Below, one piece after another: positions 1-7,919 of a stretch of 64,000 bases of DNA. The translations under genes and the position numbers were made by a program. Under the pieces are notes generated by a model. The model ran no database searches and had not been told where the DNA came from. It was given only the letters and a program-made list of their open reading frames with translations. The DNA is from Maritimibacter sp. 55A14 (GTDB lineage Bacteria > Pseudomonadota > Alphaproteobacteria > Rhodobacterales > Rhodobacteraceae). The stretch spans positions 1 to 64,000 of the forward strand of contig NZ_QEYE01000004.1 of assembly GCF_003122205.1 (NCBI RefSeq), read 5' to 3'. Position 1 is the stretch's first letter. Each line of letters starts with the position of its first letter.

Positions 1-129
1 CAGGCCGCATCAATGACGGCCTTGCGGGGCTTGTTGAACGAAGAGGCGACCTACAACGCGCTGGACGATCAGTTGCAGAAGAGCTTGAGCTTAGCGAAGG
101 CCGCCGAAGAGAGGCTGAGACGGAGCTGA
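1..129 (+). CDS. C-terminal end of an unidentified protein (partial)
   Basis: The first reading frame is open from the window edge to a TGA at 127-129 and has strongly G/C-biased third positions, unlike the other open frame here. The 42 visible residues form a charged, probably helical tail ending in EERLRRS. The family cannot be named from this fragment. A second frame is also open to 176, but its third positions are not biased, so I prefer this one. Confidence 0.4.
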   Translation, partial: QAASMTALRGLLNEEATYNALDDQLQKSLSLAKAAEERLRRS

Positions 130-159
130 GGGAGCAGCAGATCGAACGGGGCCACAACC

Positions 160-489
160 ATGGCCTGGGACTTTAACGAGAAAGGGAAACCAATGAGGTT
201 TGCACACGACCACTTCACCATGAGCTATCATCAAGCCCGCGACTACGGCATCGACTATCGCAATTTTGATAAGGTGGACAGCTTGCCCGAAGGTGTTCCG
301 CTCGTTGCCATCGCGGGCGTCTGGGGCGACTATCAGAATATCCGCTGCCTGTTCATGGACGCCGAAGGGAATGGCTACATGCGGAATATCCGCAAGTGGA
401 GCAACGGGTACGTGATCCGGGAACTGGGCGTGGATGCGAAGGAACTTACGGTCGGGGAGAAAGTGCAAATGCCTGCAAGCGCGGTTTAG
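160..489 (+). CDS. Hypothetical protein, 109 aa
   Basis: This small soluble protein has no signal peptide or membrane segment. Codon use is coding-like throughout, with many aromatic residues (motifs YGIDYRNFDKV and VWGDYQNIRCLF). I do not recognise the family. An ATG at 193 in the same frame is preceded by a purine-rich AGAAAGGG and may be the true start, giving a 98-residue protein; the ATG at 160 has no clear ribosome site. It follows the partial upstream gene by about 30 bp and could be co-transcribed with it. Confidence 0.55.
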   Translation: MAWDFNEKGKPMRFAHDHFTMSYHQARDYGIDYRNFDKVDSLPEGVPLVAIAGVWGDYQNIRCLFMDAEGNGYMRNIRKWSNGYVIRELGVDAKELTVGEKVQMPASAV

Positions 490-555
490 AATGTGATCGG
501 CAAAGCTTGATGGGTCAGATTGCCAAGCTGTGGTATGATGAAATACTCTATTTTG

Positions 556-571
556 CAATACTTTAGTATTG
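556..571. promoter_or_regulatory. Inverted repeat, candidate operator of the mobile-mystery pair
   Basis: CAATACT-tt-AGTATTG is a perfect 7-bp inverted repeat with a 2-bp spacer. It lies 70 bp upstream of the Xre-family gene at 641, inside an A/T-rich stretch (540-625) that looks like a promoter region. Autoregulation by the adjacent Xre protein is inferred, as is common for such pairs. Confidence 0.4.
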
Positions 572-640
572 TATATTTCATGCCAATGCCATATATCGGT
601 ATTACAAAATTAGCATGAATGCAATGCTATAGGTTGGCAA

Positions 641-1102
641 ATGTCCGTCTCGCGCGCAAAACAACGACAAGCCGAAGGCAAAATCAATCGGGCCGCCCAA
701 GCGGTTTCCGCCTTCGAAAAGCCACTGGGTGGCTGGATTGCGACCTTCCAGGAGGCAATCGGCATGAGTGCGGCCGCTCTGGCCGAGCGACTGGGAATAT
801 CGCGAAACAGTGTCTACAGCTCGATCCAGAACGAACAGGCAGGTACTATTTCCTTGAACCAACTCGACAAGATGGCTGAAGCCATGGGCGGCAAACTCGT
901 CTATGCGATCGTCCCGCGCGAGGGGACGGTCGACGACATCGTCATGGCCCAAGCGCGCAATAAGGCCAAGCGTATCATCCAGCGCACCCGCGCGCACATG
1001 GCCTTGGAAGAGCAGGCCGAAGGCCTGCGCAGCCAGGAAGAAATGATTGAGGAACTGGCGGTCGAAATCGCCCGTGAGATGCCGAGGGACTTTTGGAAGT
1101 GA
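641..1102 (+). CDS. Mobile mystery protein A (Xre-family DNA-binding protein)
   Basis: This 153-residue protein carries a central helix-turn-helix at about residues 43-70 (IGMSAAALAERLGISRNSVYSSIQ), followed by LDKMAEAMGGKLVYAIVP. That order is typical of the family named mobile mystery protein A, which is nearly always found just upstream of mobile mystery protein B. It is probably the antitoxin/repressor half of a toxin-antitoxin-like pair. Its TGA overlaps the GTG start of the Fic-domain gene in a GTGA arrangement, so the two are translationally coupled. A palindromic candidate operator lies about 70 bp upstream. Confidence 0.85.
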   Translation: MSVSRAKQRQAEGKINRAAQAVSAFEKPLGGWIATFQEAIGMSAAALAERLGISRNSVYSSIQNEQAGTISLNQLDKMAEAMGGKLVYAIVPREGTVDDIVMAQARNKAKRIIQRTRAHMALEEQAEGLRSQEEMIEELAVEIAREMPRDFWK

Positions 1103-1704
1103 CTCTGGAATTGCACGAACCTACCGGCGCGACCCCGCTCACACCTGATGAGCTGCTTGGCCTCAAGGCCAAGCACATCACCACGCGCGGCGAGCTGAAC
1201 GAGCTGGAAGGCGAAAACATCATCGAAGGGCTGACCTGGCTGGAGAGGCGGCCCAAGTCCTTCGATGTCCTGACCGACGATGCCGCCCGCGACGTCCACA
1301 AGCGCTTGTTCGGCAAGGTCTGGGACTGGGCGGGCGTTTGTCGCCTGACCGAGAAGAACATCGGCGTGCCGGTCTGGCACATCTCAACTGAGATGCGCAC
1401 CTGCTTGGACGATGCCCGTTACTGGCGCGAGAACGGCACCTACGAGCCGCTGGAGGCCACTGCGCGCTTCCACCACAAGCTGGTTTGGGTCCACCCGTTC
1501 GCGAACGGCAACGGTCGTTGGGCGCGGATCATGGCAGATGCCTACCTGGCCACGATTGATCCGGATATCTTCCTAGACTGGTCGGGCGGCGGGACACTCA
1601 CAGCAGACAGCGACCACCGCGCGCGCTACATCGCGGCACTTCGGGCGGCAGATCGCCATGAAGCTGAACCTTTGATCAAGCTTATCAGGGAGTTTTCCGT
1701 ATAG
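1099..1704 (+). CDS. Mobile mystery protein B (Fic/Doc-domain protein)
   Basis: The Fic core HPFANGNGRWAR is present at about residues 132-143. It holds the catalytic His, the Gly-Asn-Gly phosphate loop and both Arg positions, so the protein should be able to transfer AMP or another nucleotide to a target. Residues 1-120 match the family leader (TPDELLGLKAKHITTRGELNELE, then VHKRLFGKVWDWAG). I chose GTG at 1099 because it overlaps the upstream stop and has GAGGGA about 9 bp ahead; a TTG at 1093 is also in frame. Fic toxins often have an inhibitory (S/T)xxxE(G/N) helix; ELEGEN near residue 35-40 resembles part of it but is not decisive. The target is unknown. Confidence 0.85.
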   Translation: MTLELHEPTGATPLTPDELLGLKAKHITTRGELNELEGENIIEGLTWLERRPKSFDVLTDDAARDVHKRLFGKVWDWAGVCRLTEKNIGVPVWHISTEMRTCLDDARYWRENGTYEPLEATARFHHKLVWVHPFANGNGRWARIMADAYLATIDPDIFLDWSGGGTLTADSDHRARYIAALRAADRHEAEPLIKLIREFSV

Positions 1705-1835
1705 GATGGCCCGGAATGGCAGTTCATGCACCATTTCTGGATCGGGCGCACATGGTGTAATGCTGACAGTAGTGCCTTCAAAAGGCCAATACTCATCGAA
1801 AAAGATAGCAAACTTTAGCGAGCTACAAAGACTAC

Positions 1836-3731
1836 ATGACCCGAACTGAACCGAAACCTCCTTCGAAACTGTCCAAGTATCTTAGGGACACGCTTGCTAT
1901 GTGCCTTCATCGCCCAGACGAGGTTCTCTTTCTAGATATCGAAACCACCGGACTAAGCCACTACTACGATGAGATCACTGTCATTGGTTGGAGCTTGGGT
2001 GGACGCAGCCATAGCTTCGTCAAAGGTGACGCGGATGCCTCGCTATGCGGAGCATTCGACAGAGCGAAGGTAATGATCACTTTCAACGGAATCCGTTTTG
2101 ACGAACGTTTCATCCGAAATGAATTCCCCGGGGTCAATCTACCGCCCCGACACGTCGACCTAATGTACTTGGCGCGACGTGTTGGCCTAACAGGCGGGCA
2201 GAAAGCGATTGAGCAGGAACTGGGCATATCGATACGTCATTCAATATATGGGATTGACGGTTTCGCTGCCGTACTACTCTGGCATCGGTATTTGAGAGGG
2301 GACCACGAAGCACTAAAGCAACTTCTTCAGTACAACCGCGCTGATATCGCAGCGATGGGATATATTCTTGATAAAGTGCTCAACCGCCTTGGGGTGCAAA
2401 AGGATCTCTTCAGCCAAGATGTAAGATTCTCCGACTGGGCGGCCCCTCAGAACTGGACAGAAATCGACCCAAAAACGATCAAAAAAAATCGAAACCTCAC
2501 GATCAGACACACCTTCGAAGATATCTTTTCGGATTGTTCCGCAGCTAAAGCGCGCATTGTAGGGATCGACTTGACCGGCTCTGAAGCCAGAGCCAGCGGT
2601 TGGTGCCTACTCGATGGCAGGAAGACTAAGACCGAATTAATCCGTTCGGATCAAGAAATTTTAGCTAAAACAGTGAACGCCAAGCCGGATTTGGTCTCGA
2701 TCGACTCACCATTGTGCCTACCGTACGGTCGTACCTCAGTGTTCGACGATGATCCCAAGAGGGAAGAAATCGGCATCATGCGTGAATGCGAACGTGAATT
2801 GAAACGCAGAGGTGTCAACGTCTATCCTTGTCTTCTGCCAAGCATGCAGAAACTAACAGCCCGTGGAATATTGATTGCCGAAACTCTTAGAGAAATGGGG
2901 ATACCGGTAATTGAAAGCTACCCTGGTGCGGCACAGGACATCATGCGAATTCCGCGCAAGGGTGCAGGCATTCAATGGCTTCAAGAAGGCCTTCAAGAAT
3001 TTGGCCTGGATGGCGAGTTTACCTCGGATACTGTCTCTCATGATGAACTGGATGCGGTAACGTCAGCTCTAGTGGGCACCTTCCACCTTGCCGGACTAGT
3101 TGAGGAACTCGGCACCCAAAATGAACCGCCACTAGTGATTCCGGCCTTGAAGTGCCAGGATCGACCAGTGGTGATCGGTATCAGTGGTCCGATTGCCGCT
3201 GGGAAAACGACCTTGGCGAGAATTCTCGAACAAAATGGTTACGCGTACACAAGGTTCAGCCTCGTCATCGATGAGCTCCTTATCGAGCGGGGGTTAGAGC
3301 TCTCTAGATCAAACCGCCAGGCAATCGGCGCAGAGCTGAACCAAAGCGGTCGCCAAAGAGAACTCGCTGCACGCACCTTGGAAAGGGTCAAGGGCAGCAA
3401 ACGGATTGTTGTCGACGGCCTTCGCTTCGCCACCGATCACTCATACCTTGTCGAGAGATTCGGGCTTAATTTCATGCACTTATTCGTGGATACCGACGAA
3501 AAGACCCGAGAGCATCGGTTTGTGTTAAGAGGCAAGGCTGATGAAGCAGCGGAACGGACCTCTTTCAAGGTGGCATCCAGTTCCGAAGTAGAACGCGAGG
3601 TCTCTACTCTGCGCGACCTCGCGCACATCACGATCTCAAACGATGCTGGAAAAGGCGATTCGGAACGTGCTATGATTCGCGCAATCGAGCAGTACTTCGG
3701 GGAAAATCCATGCCTGTCTCAATCGTCGTAG
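1836..3731 (+). CDS. RNase H-like exonuclease / DUF429 / P-loop kinase fusion, 631 aa
   Basis: Three domains are visible. Residues about 28-185 are a YprB/RNase_H_2-type DEDD nuclease: LDIETTGL (Asp34, Glu36), FNGxxFD (Asp89), HVDLMYLAR (Asp108) and YNRAD (Tyr166, Asp170). Residues about 239-420 are a DUF429 RNase H-fold domain, with IVGIDLTG (Asp245), SIDSPL (Asp290), PSMQKLTARG and HDELDAV (Asp403, Asp406). Residues about 445-630 are a P-loop kinase like dephospho-CoA or dNMP kinases, with GPIAAGKTT at 451-459. All expected acidic residues are present, so both nuclease folds could be active. It heads a three-gene operon; its 3' end overlaps the PurA-like gene by 22 bp. GC content is far below the core, indicating transfer. 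The domain order is unfamiliar to me, so the role is inferred. Confidence 0.8.
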   Translation: MTRTEPKPPSKLSKYLRDTLAMCLHRPDEVLFLDIETTGLSHYYDEITVIGWSLGGRSHSFVKGDADASLCGAFDRAKVMITFNGIRFDERFIRNEFPGVNLPPRHVDLMYLARRVGLTGGQKAIEQELGISIRHSIYGIDGFAAVLLWHRYLRGDHEALKQLLQYNRADIAAMGYILDKVLNRLGVQKDLFSQDVRFSDWAAPQNWTEIDPKTIKKNRNLTIRHTFEDIFSDCSAAKARIVGIDLTGSEARASGWCLLDGRKTKTELIRSDQEILAKTVNAKPDLVSIDSPLCLPYGRTSVFDDDPKREEIGIMRECERELKRRGVNVYPCLLPSMQKLTARGILIAETLREMGIPVIESYPGAAQDIMRIPRKGAGIQWLQEGLQEFGLDGEFTSDTVSHDELDAVTSALVGTFHLAGLVEELGTQNEPPLVIPALKCQDRPVVIGISGPIAAGKTTLARILEQNGYAYTRFSLVIDELLIERGLELSRSNRQAIGAELNQSGRQRELAARTLERVKGSKRIVVDGLRFATDHSYLVERFGLNFMHLFVDTDEKTREHRFVLRGKADEAAERTSFKVASSSEVEREVSTLRDLAHITISNDAGKGDSERAMIRAIEQYFGENPCLSQSS

Positions 3732-4792
3732 GCGGTCAGTTTGGGTCAGAGGGCAAAGGCAAAGTAGCGCTAGAGCTCGCGCGAAGATCACAGGAAACTG
3801 ATGTCACTCTTGTCCGGGTCGGGGGCCCTAACTCGGGCCACACCGGCTATGACAAGCAAGGCAAAAGGTTCGCCCTGAGGCAGCTACCAGCCGGTTGCAT
3901 AGATCGAAATGTTGACGTTGTGTTTCCTGCCGGATCTTACTTGGACCTTGATGTTTTGCGAAAGGAAATCAAGGCTCTAGACTACCCAGAAGACCGCATA
4001 TTCATCAGCGAAAACGCACAGATCATCACGGAAGAGCACAAGCTCTGGGAAGCGAATGCAGACCTCATTGGCGCAATCGGCTCAACCGGCAGCGGCGTTG
4101 GGGCCGCTGTGATGGCTCGTGTTGCTCGGGGGGCAAGCAACATTGCCCTACATGCCATCCCCGCTCTGGAAGCCAAGTCATGGGAAAACATGCCTGCTAC
4201 GGTCTGTGATACAACTGAGCTTTTGAGAGCAAAGGCTGATCGCGGAGACCGGATCATCGTAGAAGGCTCACAGGGCTTCGGGCTTTCCTTGCTCGATGGG
4301 GGTTATTGGCCCAAAGCGACCGCGAGGACGACGACAGCAGCAGGAGCTTTAGCGGAAACTGGCCTAAGTCCATTAGATGTTGACGATGTTACCCTGGTAA
4401 CACGTTCGTTCCCAATCCGAGTTGCTGGCGAGTCAGGGCCGCTCAAGAACGAAATCAGCTGGGACGAAGTTGCCAACGTAACCGGCCGGTCGGAAGACTT
4501 GAGGGAGTATACGACCGTAACGAAAAATCTGCGTCGTGTGGGTAAGTTCGATTCCGAAGTTGTAAAGCGTGCCATCCAATCAAACAGGCCAACTCGTTTG
4601 GTTATGAATCATTTAGACTATGTAGGTTTGCCGGAAGACCTAACAGATCCGAGCAGTCAGCTTTCTCGTTTTGTGGCGCAGGTCGAGACCGATCTTAGTC
4701 GCACAGTTGATTGGCTCGGGTTCTCGGTGTTCGGAGTTTTGGAAAACCTGAACTCGCAAACATACGATCTTCCAAATGCCCGAAGTGAATGA
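3710..4792 (+). CDS. Short adenylosuccinate-synthetase homologue, PurZ-like
   Basis: Fold motifs of PurA are clear: GGQFGSEGKGK (8-18), GGPNSGHT with His44, GAIGSTGSGVGAAV, EGSQGFGLSLLDGGY and TTTAAG. At 360 residues it is well short of housekeeping PurA (about 430). The catalytic Asp of PurA (Asp13 in E. coli) is Ser13 here. From memory, phage PurZ enzymes, which join aspartate to dGMP on the way to 2-aminoadenine, also have Ser at this position and this shorter length. I therefore infer a purine nucleotide-aspartate ligase on a non-IMP substrate, possibly dGMP. The gene overlaps its upstream neighbour by 22 bp and its downstream neighbour by 17 bp, so all three are one translational unit. 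A degraded or repurposed PurA remains possible. Confidence 0.75.
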   Translation: MPVSIVVGGQFGSEGKGKVALELARRSQETDVTLVRVGGPNSGHTGYDKQGKRFALRQLPAGCIDRNVDVVFPAGSYLDLDVLRKEIKALDYPEDRIFISENAQIITEEHKLWEANADLIGAIGSTGSGVGAAVMARVARGASNIALHAIPALEAKSWENMPATVCDTTELLRAKADRGDRIIVEGSQGFGLSLLDGGYWPKATARTTTAAGALAETGLSPLDVDDVTLVTRSFPIRVAGESGPLKNEISWDEVANVTGRSEDLREYTTVTKNLRRVGKFDSEVVKRAIQSNRPTRLVMNHLDYVGLPEDLTDPSSQLSRFVAQVETDLSRTVDWLGFSVFGVLENLNSQTYDLPNARSE

Positions 4793-5927
4793 GGCGAAGA
4801 AAAGTTGGGAGCCCCTCACACATAGTGAAAAGGATCGGCTCGAATTGTTCCTACGGGATGACTCCGAAAGGGCCGTTATCGACCGAGCATCGCAACATAG
4901 AGCGCCGCCGAAAGGTGGCGGGGTTTCTGACCCGCTAAAGGATATACCACCGTCGCTTCTCTCGGCGGATGATATTGCCCGATACTTCGAAAAAACGGGT
5001 ATGATTTACCCTTTCAGTTTTGAAAAGAGAGTAACCGGTGAAAAACCCAAGGGCGTTCACAGGCTGAAAGGTGCTTCTTACGAAGGACGTATTGGTGAGA
5101 AAGCTTACCAATTCGATCCTGGCCAAATTGAGCCAAAATCGGTTCTATCAAGAAAAAGCAAGTTCCTTACTTTTCCTGCGAATTCGATCGTATTTGTTGA
5201 AAGCGACATTTACTTTCGTCTGCCGCCCTACATTGCAGTTAGGTTCAATCTTCAGATACGCCATGTGCATCGTGGGCTTCTTCTTGGAACTGGTCCGTTG
5301 GTCGATCCTGGTTATTGGGGTAAATTGTGTATTCCAATACACAATCTAACCGATGAAGATTACGAGGTTCCTACAGATGAAGGGCTTATCTGGATCGAGT
5401 TCACAAAGACAACCTCACACCCACTGCTTGGAGAGCCACCGTCAAACTCGGAACTTGAGGATATTGAGGAGGCGATAAGGAAGTCTTCGAGACCCTACCG
5501 TGCTGTCATCGATAATGTTGACCGGGCTTGGTGGAGAAAATTTCAAAAAAAACCTGGAAAAATCGGAATCCGTAGTTCAATTGCGAGCGTTTTAAGAGAG
5601 CTGCGGGACACTGCGAAATCTGCTGCAAAGGCTGCAAAGGAATCAAGAAACTTAGTGAGAATTTTGTCTGGTTTTGGCTTGGCAACGACTGTTTTTGGTT
5701 TTTTAGCAATTTTCAGCTTATGGGGGTCCTATCGTGACGCCGTGACCAAGTATGAGGACAATATACGTTCGTTGTCGGCCCAAGCTACACGCGATATTTC
5801 AGGGATCTCTACTAAACTATCCAACACTGAGGCGGTCGTGGAAAACCTTCAGCGCGAGATCGATAGCCAGGCGGCGATGATCATCGAACTACGACAGCGT
5901 CTTGACGAACCGTTGATTGACAAATAG
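4776..5927 (+). CDS. Membrane-anchored dCTP deaminase/dUTPase-fold protein
   Basis: Residues about 60-212 resemble the dCTP deaminase/dUTPase fold: LLSADDIARYFEKTGMI at the start, then LPPYIAVRFNLQ and LGTGPLVDPGYWGKLCIPIHN (about 170-190). Dcd normally has Ser-x-x-Ala-Arg and a catalytic Glu in the strand after DPGWxG. Here these are PYIAVR and KLCIPI, so the Ser and Glu are not evident. The domain may bind a nucleotide without deaminating it. A hydrophobic segment at about 296-317 is followed by a coiled-coil-like tail (318-383), which suggests a membrane anchor with the nucleotide domain in the cytoplasm. It is the last gene of the operon. I infer a sensor or effector role. Confidence 0.7.
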   Translation: MPEVNEAKKSWEPLTHSEKDRLELFLRDDSERAVIDRASQHRAPPKGGGVSDPLKDIPPSLLSADDIARYFEKTGMIYPFSFEKRVTGEKPKGVHRLKGASYEGRIGEKAYQFDPGQIEPKSVLSRKSKFLTFPANSIVFVESDIYFRLPPYIAVRFNLQIRHVHRGLLLGTGPLVDPGYWGKLCIPIHNLTDEDYEVPTDEGLIWIEFTKTTSHPLLGEPPSNSELEDIEEAIRKSSRPYRAVIDNVDRAWWRKFQKKPGKIGIRSSIASVLRELRDTAKSAAKAAKESRNLVRILSGFGLATTVFGFLAIFSLWGSYRDAVTKYEDNIRSLSAQATRDISGISTKLSNTEAVVENLQREIDSQAAMIIELRQRLDEPLIDK

Positions 5928-6035
5928 CGGGTAGGTTGGGCTGCACGTGATGCAAAGTGCCAAAAGTTTGAAAGCTACCGAAAAGTGTGCTTGTCTCGTG
6001 GAAATGGGTTTCTCAATTAGACTCAATTCTCGTTT

Positions 6036-6749
6036 TCACCTCCCAAAGACTTCGTGAAGTCGGACTCGAATGCTTCTCCACTTTGTACAAAATTCTTCTA
6101 CCCGCTCCTCAATTTCCAGATCGGGGTTGAGCACAAAAAAAGTGCGCGGGCTGTACGCAGTCGCCCGAACCGCGATACCCGGCGTGTCAAACTGTTCCAG
6201 CCAATGATCCACTTCTGCGTCGTGACCACCAGCCCGCCGCGTGTTGTGGTGGTAGATGACAGCACACCGCCCCTGAGCGATGGCACGAACCTCCCCAAGG
6301 GGCATTTGCTTCCCGAACTTGGCTTGTCCTTTTCGCCAATCCGCATCGTCTACGATACCGTTGTCCGGGTCGGCGAATACAACGTCGCAGCCCGAAACTT
6401 CATCGAGCGCCCGTGACAGCCATTCATTCCGCCACTCTCGTCTTTCGCGTGGAGGAACGCTCGCGAGGTCTATACTTTCATCGAACGAGCGTACGTCCCC
6501 AAGCGCTGGAAGCAAGGATTTGATTGTACGGCTCTCAGCGACCAGCTGTCCCAGGTGATCAAACAGCTCTCGATCAAGGTGAGAATACCGATCTGGTTGC
6601 TCAAGGTAGGAAACATGCCGCCCATCCTTGTTATGATTTTCATTCGGATACCTGTACCAAATCACCCCGAGCTTTCGCCCCGGAGATATAGCCCTCAACA
6701 GCCCGAGCTTCACAAAGTCGCCGACATCACCCACATATCGATCCTGCAA
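6036..6749 (-). CDS. Uncharacterised protein with DPDNG and YHHNTR motifs
   Basis: I recognise the pattern but know no function. It has an N-terminal RYVGDVGDFVKLGLLRAI, then GVIWYRYPNENHNKDGRH, a central VVFADPDNGI and a later VIYHHNTR followed by GGHDAEV. Strand-Asp-Pro-Asp motifs of this kind suggest an alpha/beta, methyltransferase- or nuclease-like fold, but I do not assign one. I chose TTG at 6749 because GGAGG lies 5 bp before it; the frame extends to a TTG at 6761 without such a site. It is transcribed towards the three-gene operon and stands alone. Its position in a mobile element suggests accessory or defence use, which is inference. Confidence 0.65.
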   Translation of the reverse strand: MQDRYVGDVGDFVKLGLLRAISPGRKLGVIWYRYPNENHNKDGRHVSYLEQPDRYSHLDRELFDHLGQLVAESRTIKSLLPALGDVRSFDESIDLASVPPRERREWRNEWLSRALDEVSGCDVVFADPDNGIVDDADWRKGQAKFGKQMPLGEVRAIAQGRCAVIYHHNTRRAGGHDAEVDHWLEQFDTPGIAVRATAYSPRTFFVLNPDLEIEERVEEFCTKWRSIRVRLHEVFGR

Positions 6750-6984
6750 TAGAGCCTCCAAAAGCCTAAAACGTTCCTAATGATTGGTTACAGTCAATGT
6801 CGATGAACCAAATCCCAACGCCCCTGATGTCGTCGAAAGCGCATTTGATGATCCTCTCAATGCAAATGTCGACTTCCCGAACCGATCTTTACCTTGATGG
6901 TAATGCTGCGCGGCGCAGGCGTGGCGACATCGCGAAACCCACAGCGCGGCATTCAGGCTCTTGGCAAGTGTTTGGCCCCGGCCG
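6750..6984. other. Intergenic stretch without recognisable genes
   Basis: These 235 bases separate the gene at 6036-6749, whose promoter they must contain, from the end of the HNH nuclease gene. A frame open on the plus strand (6797-7117) is low-complexity and runs into the HNH gene, so I treat it as noncoding. No hairpin or repeat stood out. Confidence 0.4.
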
Positions 6985-7884
6985 CTATTGCTTGAAACAG
7001 TTTTCCCTGTGCCAAGTCACAAACTCTGACCTGGGTCGGTTTGCAAGGCGTTCCGGGGCCAATAATCTGCCGGAAGCGTTTATCATACCCCTAACTGTAT
7101 CCAGATCGTTGCTCTGACGGGAAACAAGGATGGTGAGGTCGTCAGCTAATCCGACCAATCCTCGATCAAACATCCAATGGGCGGTTCCAGACAGCGCGAG
7201 TCCGTTGCTTACAATGTCCGGGCCTTCATGCTCCACCGGCCTGATATGTGCCGCCTCCGCTTCAGCGCGACCACCACCATTGATTAACCGCAATCCTGTT
7301 ATTGCACAGCGTTCGCCATAGGCGCGAAGGACGTTCTTTCTGAAGTTCCGGTCTCGGACAGCTCGGTTGGTCAGTTGATTGATGCGGTCGCGGGCTGAAA
7401 GGTGATGAAAGGGGTCTTGGGCTTCATGAAAACCACCGGTTTGCAAGCCCTGATCGATGCGCGGCAGAACATCGTCATTCCGCCCGAGGCCACGTTCAAG
7501 GATCCGAATGAAGTCCTCTGGAGAAACCGTCCGTACAGCGGCCTGAGCGCGACCTGAGATTTTACCGCAATCATTCAGCAGGCCTTGCTCAACAATTTCA
7601 TCGGCTTTGCGAAAGGGTACTGAGTCACCAAAATCGAGGTATGTACCAGGTTCGATGATGGCCAAGTGCATGTCTTTAGCCCTGGAATCGCCAATGATTT
7701 CCTGCACTTTTGCTACCGCGAAATAGCCCTTGGTGTTCTGGACCTTGCTGGGTTCGAGATAGACAATCCAGTCACCCTCACACTGCTGAGCGCGCGTCAG
7801 GTACTGTTTCGGAAACTGATATCGTTCCGAGGGAACGTCATCATAGATTGAATCGGTCCGATGAATGAAAACTCCAAACGCCAT
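6985..7884 (-). CDS. HNH endonuclease family protein
   Basis: The C-terminal half has the HNH_2 layout: FRKNVLRAYGERCAITGLRL, then AEAAHIRPVEHEGPDIVSNGLALSGTAHWMFDRGLVGLADD. The His of AHI, Asn of SNG and His of AHW serve as metal and catalytic residues. The N-terminal half (MAFGVFIHRTDSIYDDVPSERYQFPKQYL, GDWIVYLEPSKV) resembles the DNA-recognition part of some restriction-like proteins. A longer frame reaches 8187 but crosses the membrane-protein gene, so I place the start at the ATG at 7884 (299 aa). It is last in an Xre-membrane protein-HNH operon. Restriction or defence use is likely but unproven; no partner methyltransferase is visible. Confidence 0.75.
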   Translation of the reverse strand: MAFGVFIHRTDSIYDDVPSERYQFPKQYLTRAQQCEGDWIVYLEPSKVQNTKGYFAVAKVQEIIGDSRAKDMHLAIIEPGTYLDFGDSVPFRKADEIVEQGLLNDCGKISGRAQAAVRTVSPEDFIRILERGLGRNDDVLPRIDQGLQTGGFHEAQDPFHHLSARDRINQLTNRAVRDRNFRKNVLRAYGERCAITGLRLINGGGRAEAEAAHIRPVEHEGPDIVSNGLALSGTAHWMFDRGLVGLADDLTILVSRQSNDLDTVRGMINASGRLLAPERLANRPRSEFVTWHRENCFKQ

Positions 7885-7919
7885 GTTCTCTGACTTATAC
7901 TGCCTTGGTTGCGATTTGT

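Noticed and set aside
3-176. Alternative upstream frame ending at 176
   Set aside because: It is open but lacks third-position G/C bias; the frame ending at 129 is better supported.
6797-7117. Plus-strand frame of 106 codons
   Set aside because: It overlaps the HNH gene end on the other strand and has no protein-like pattern.
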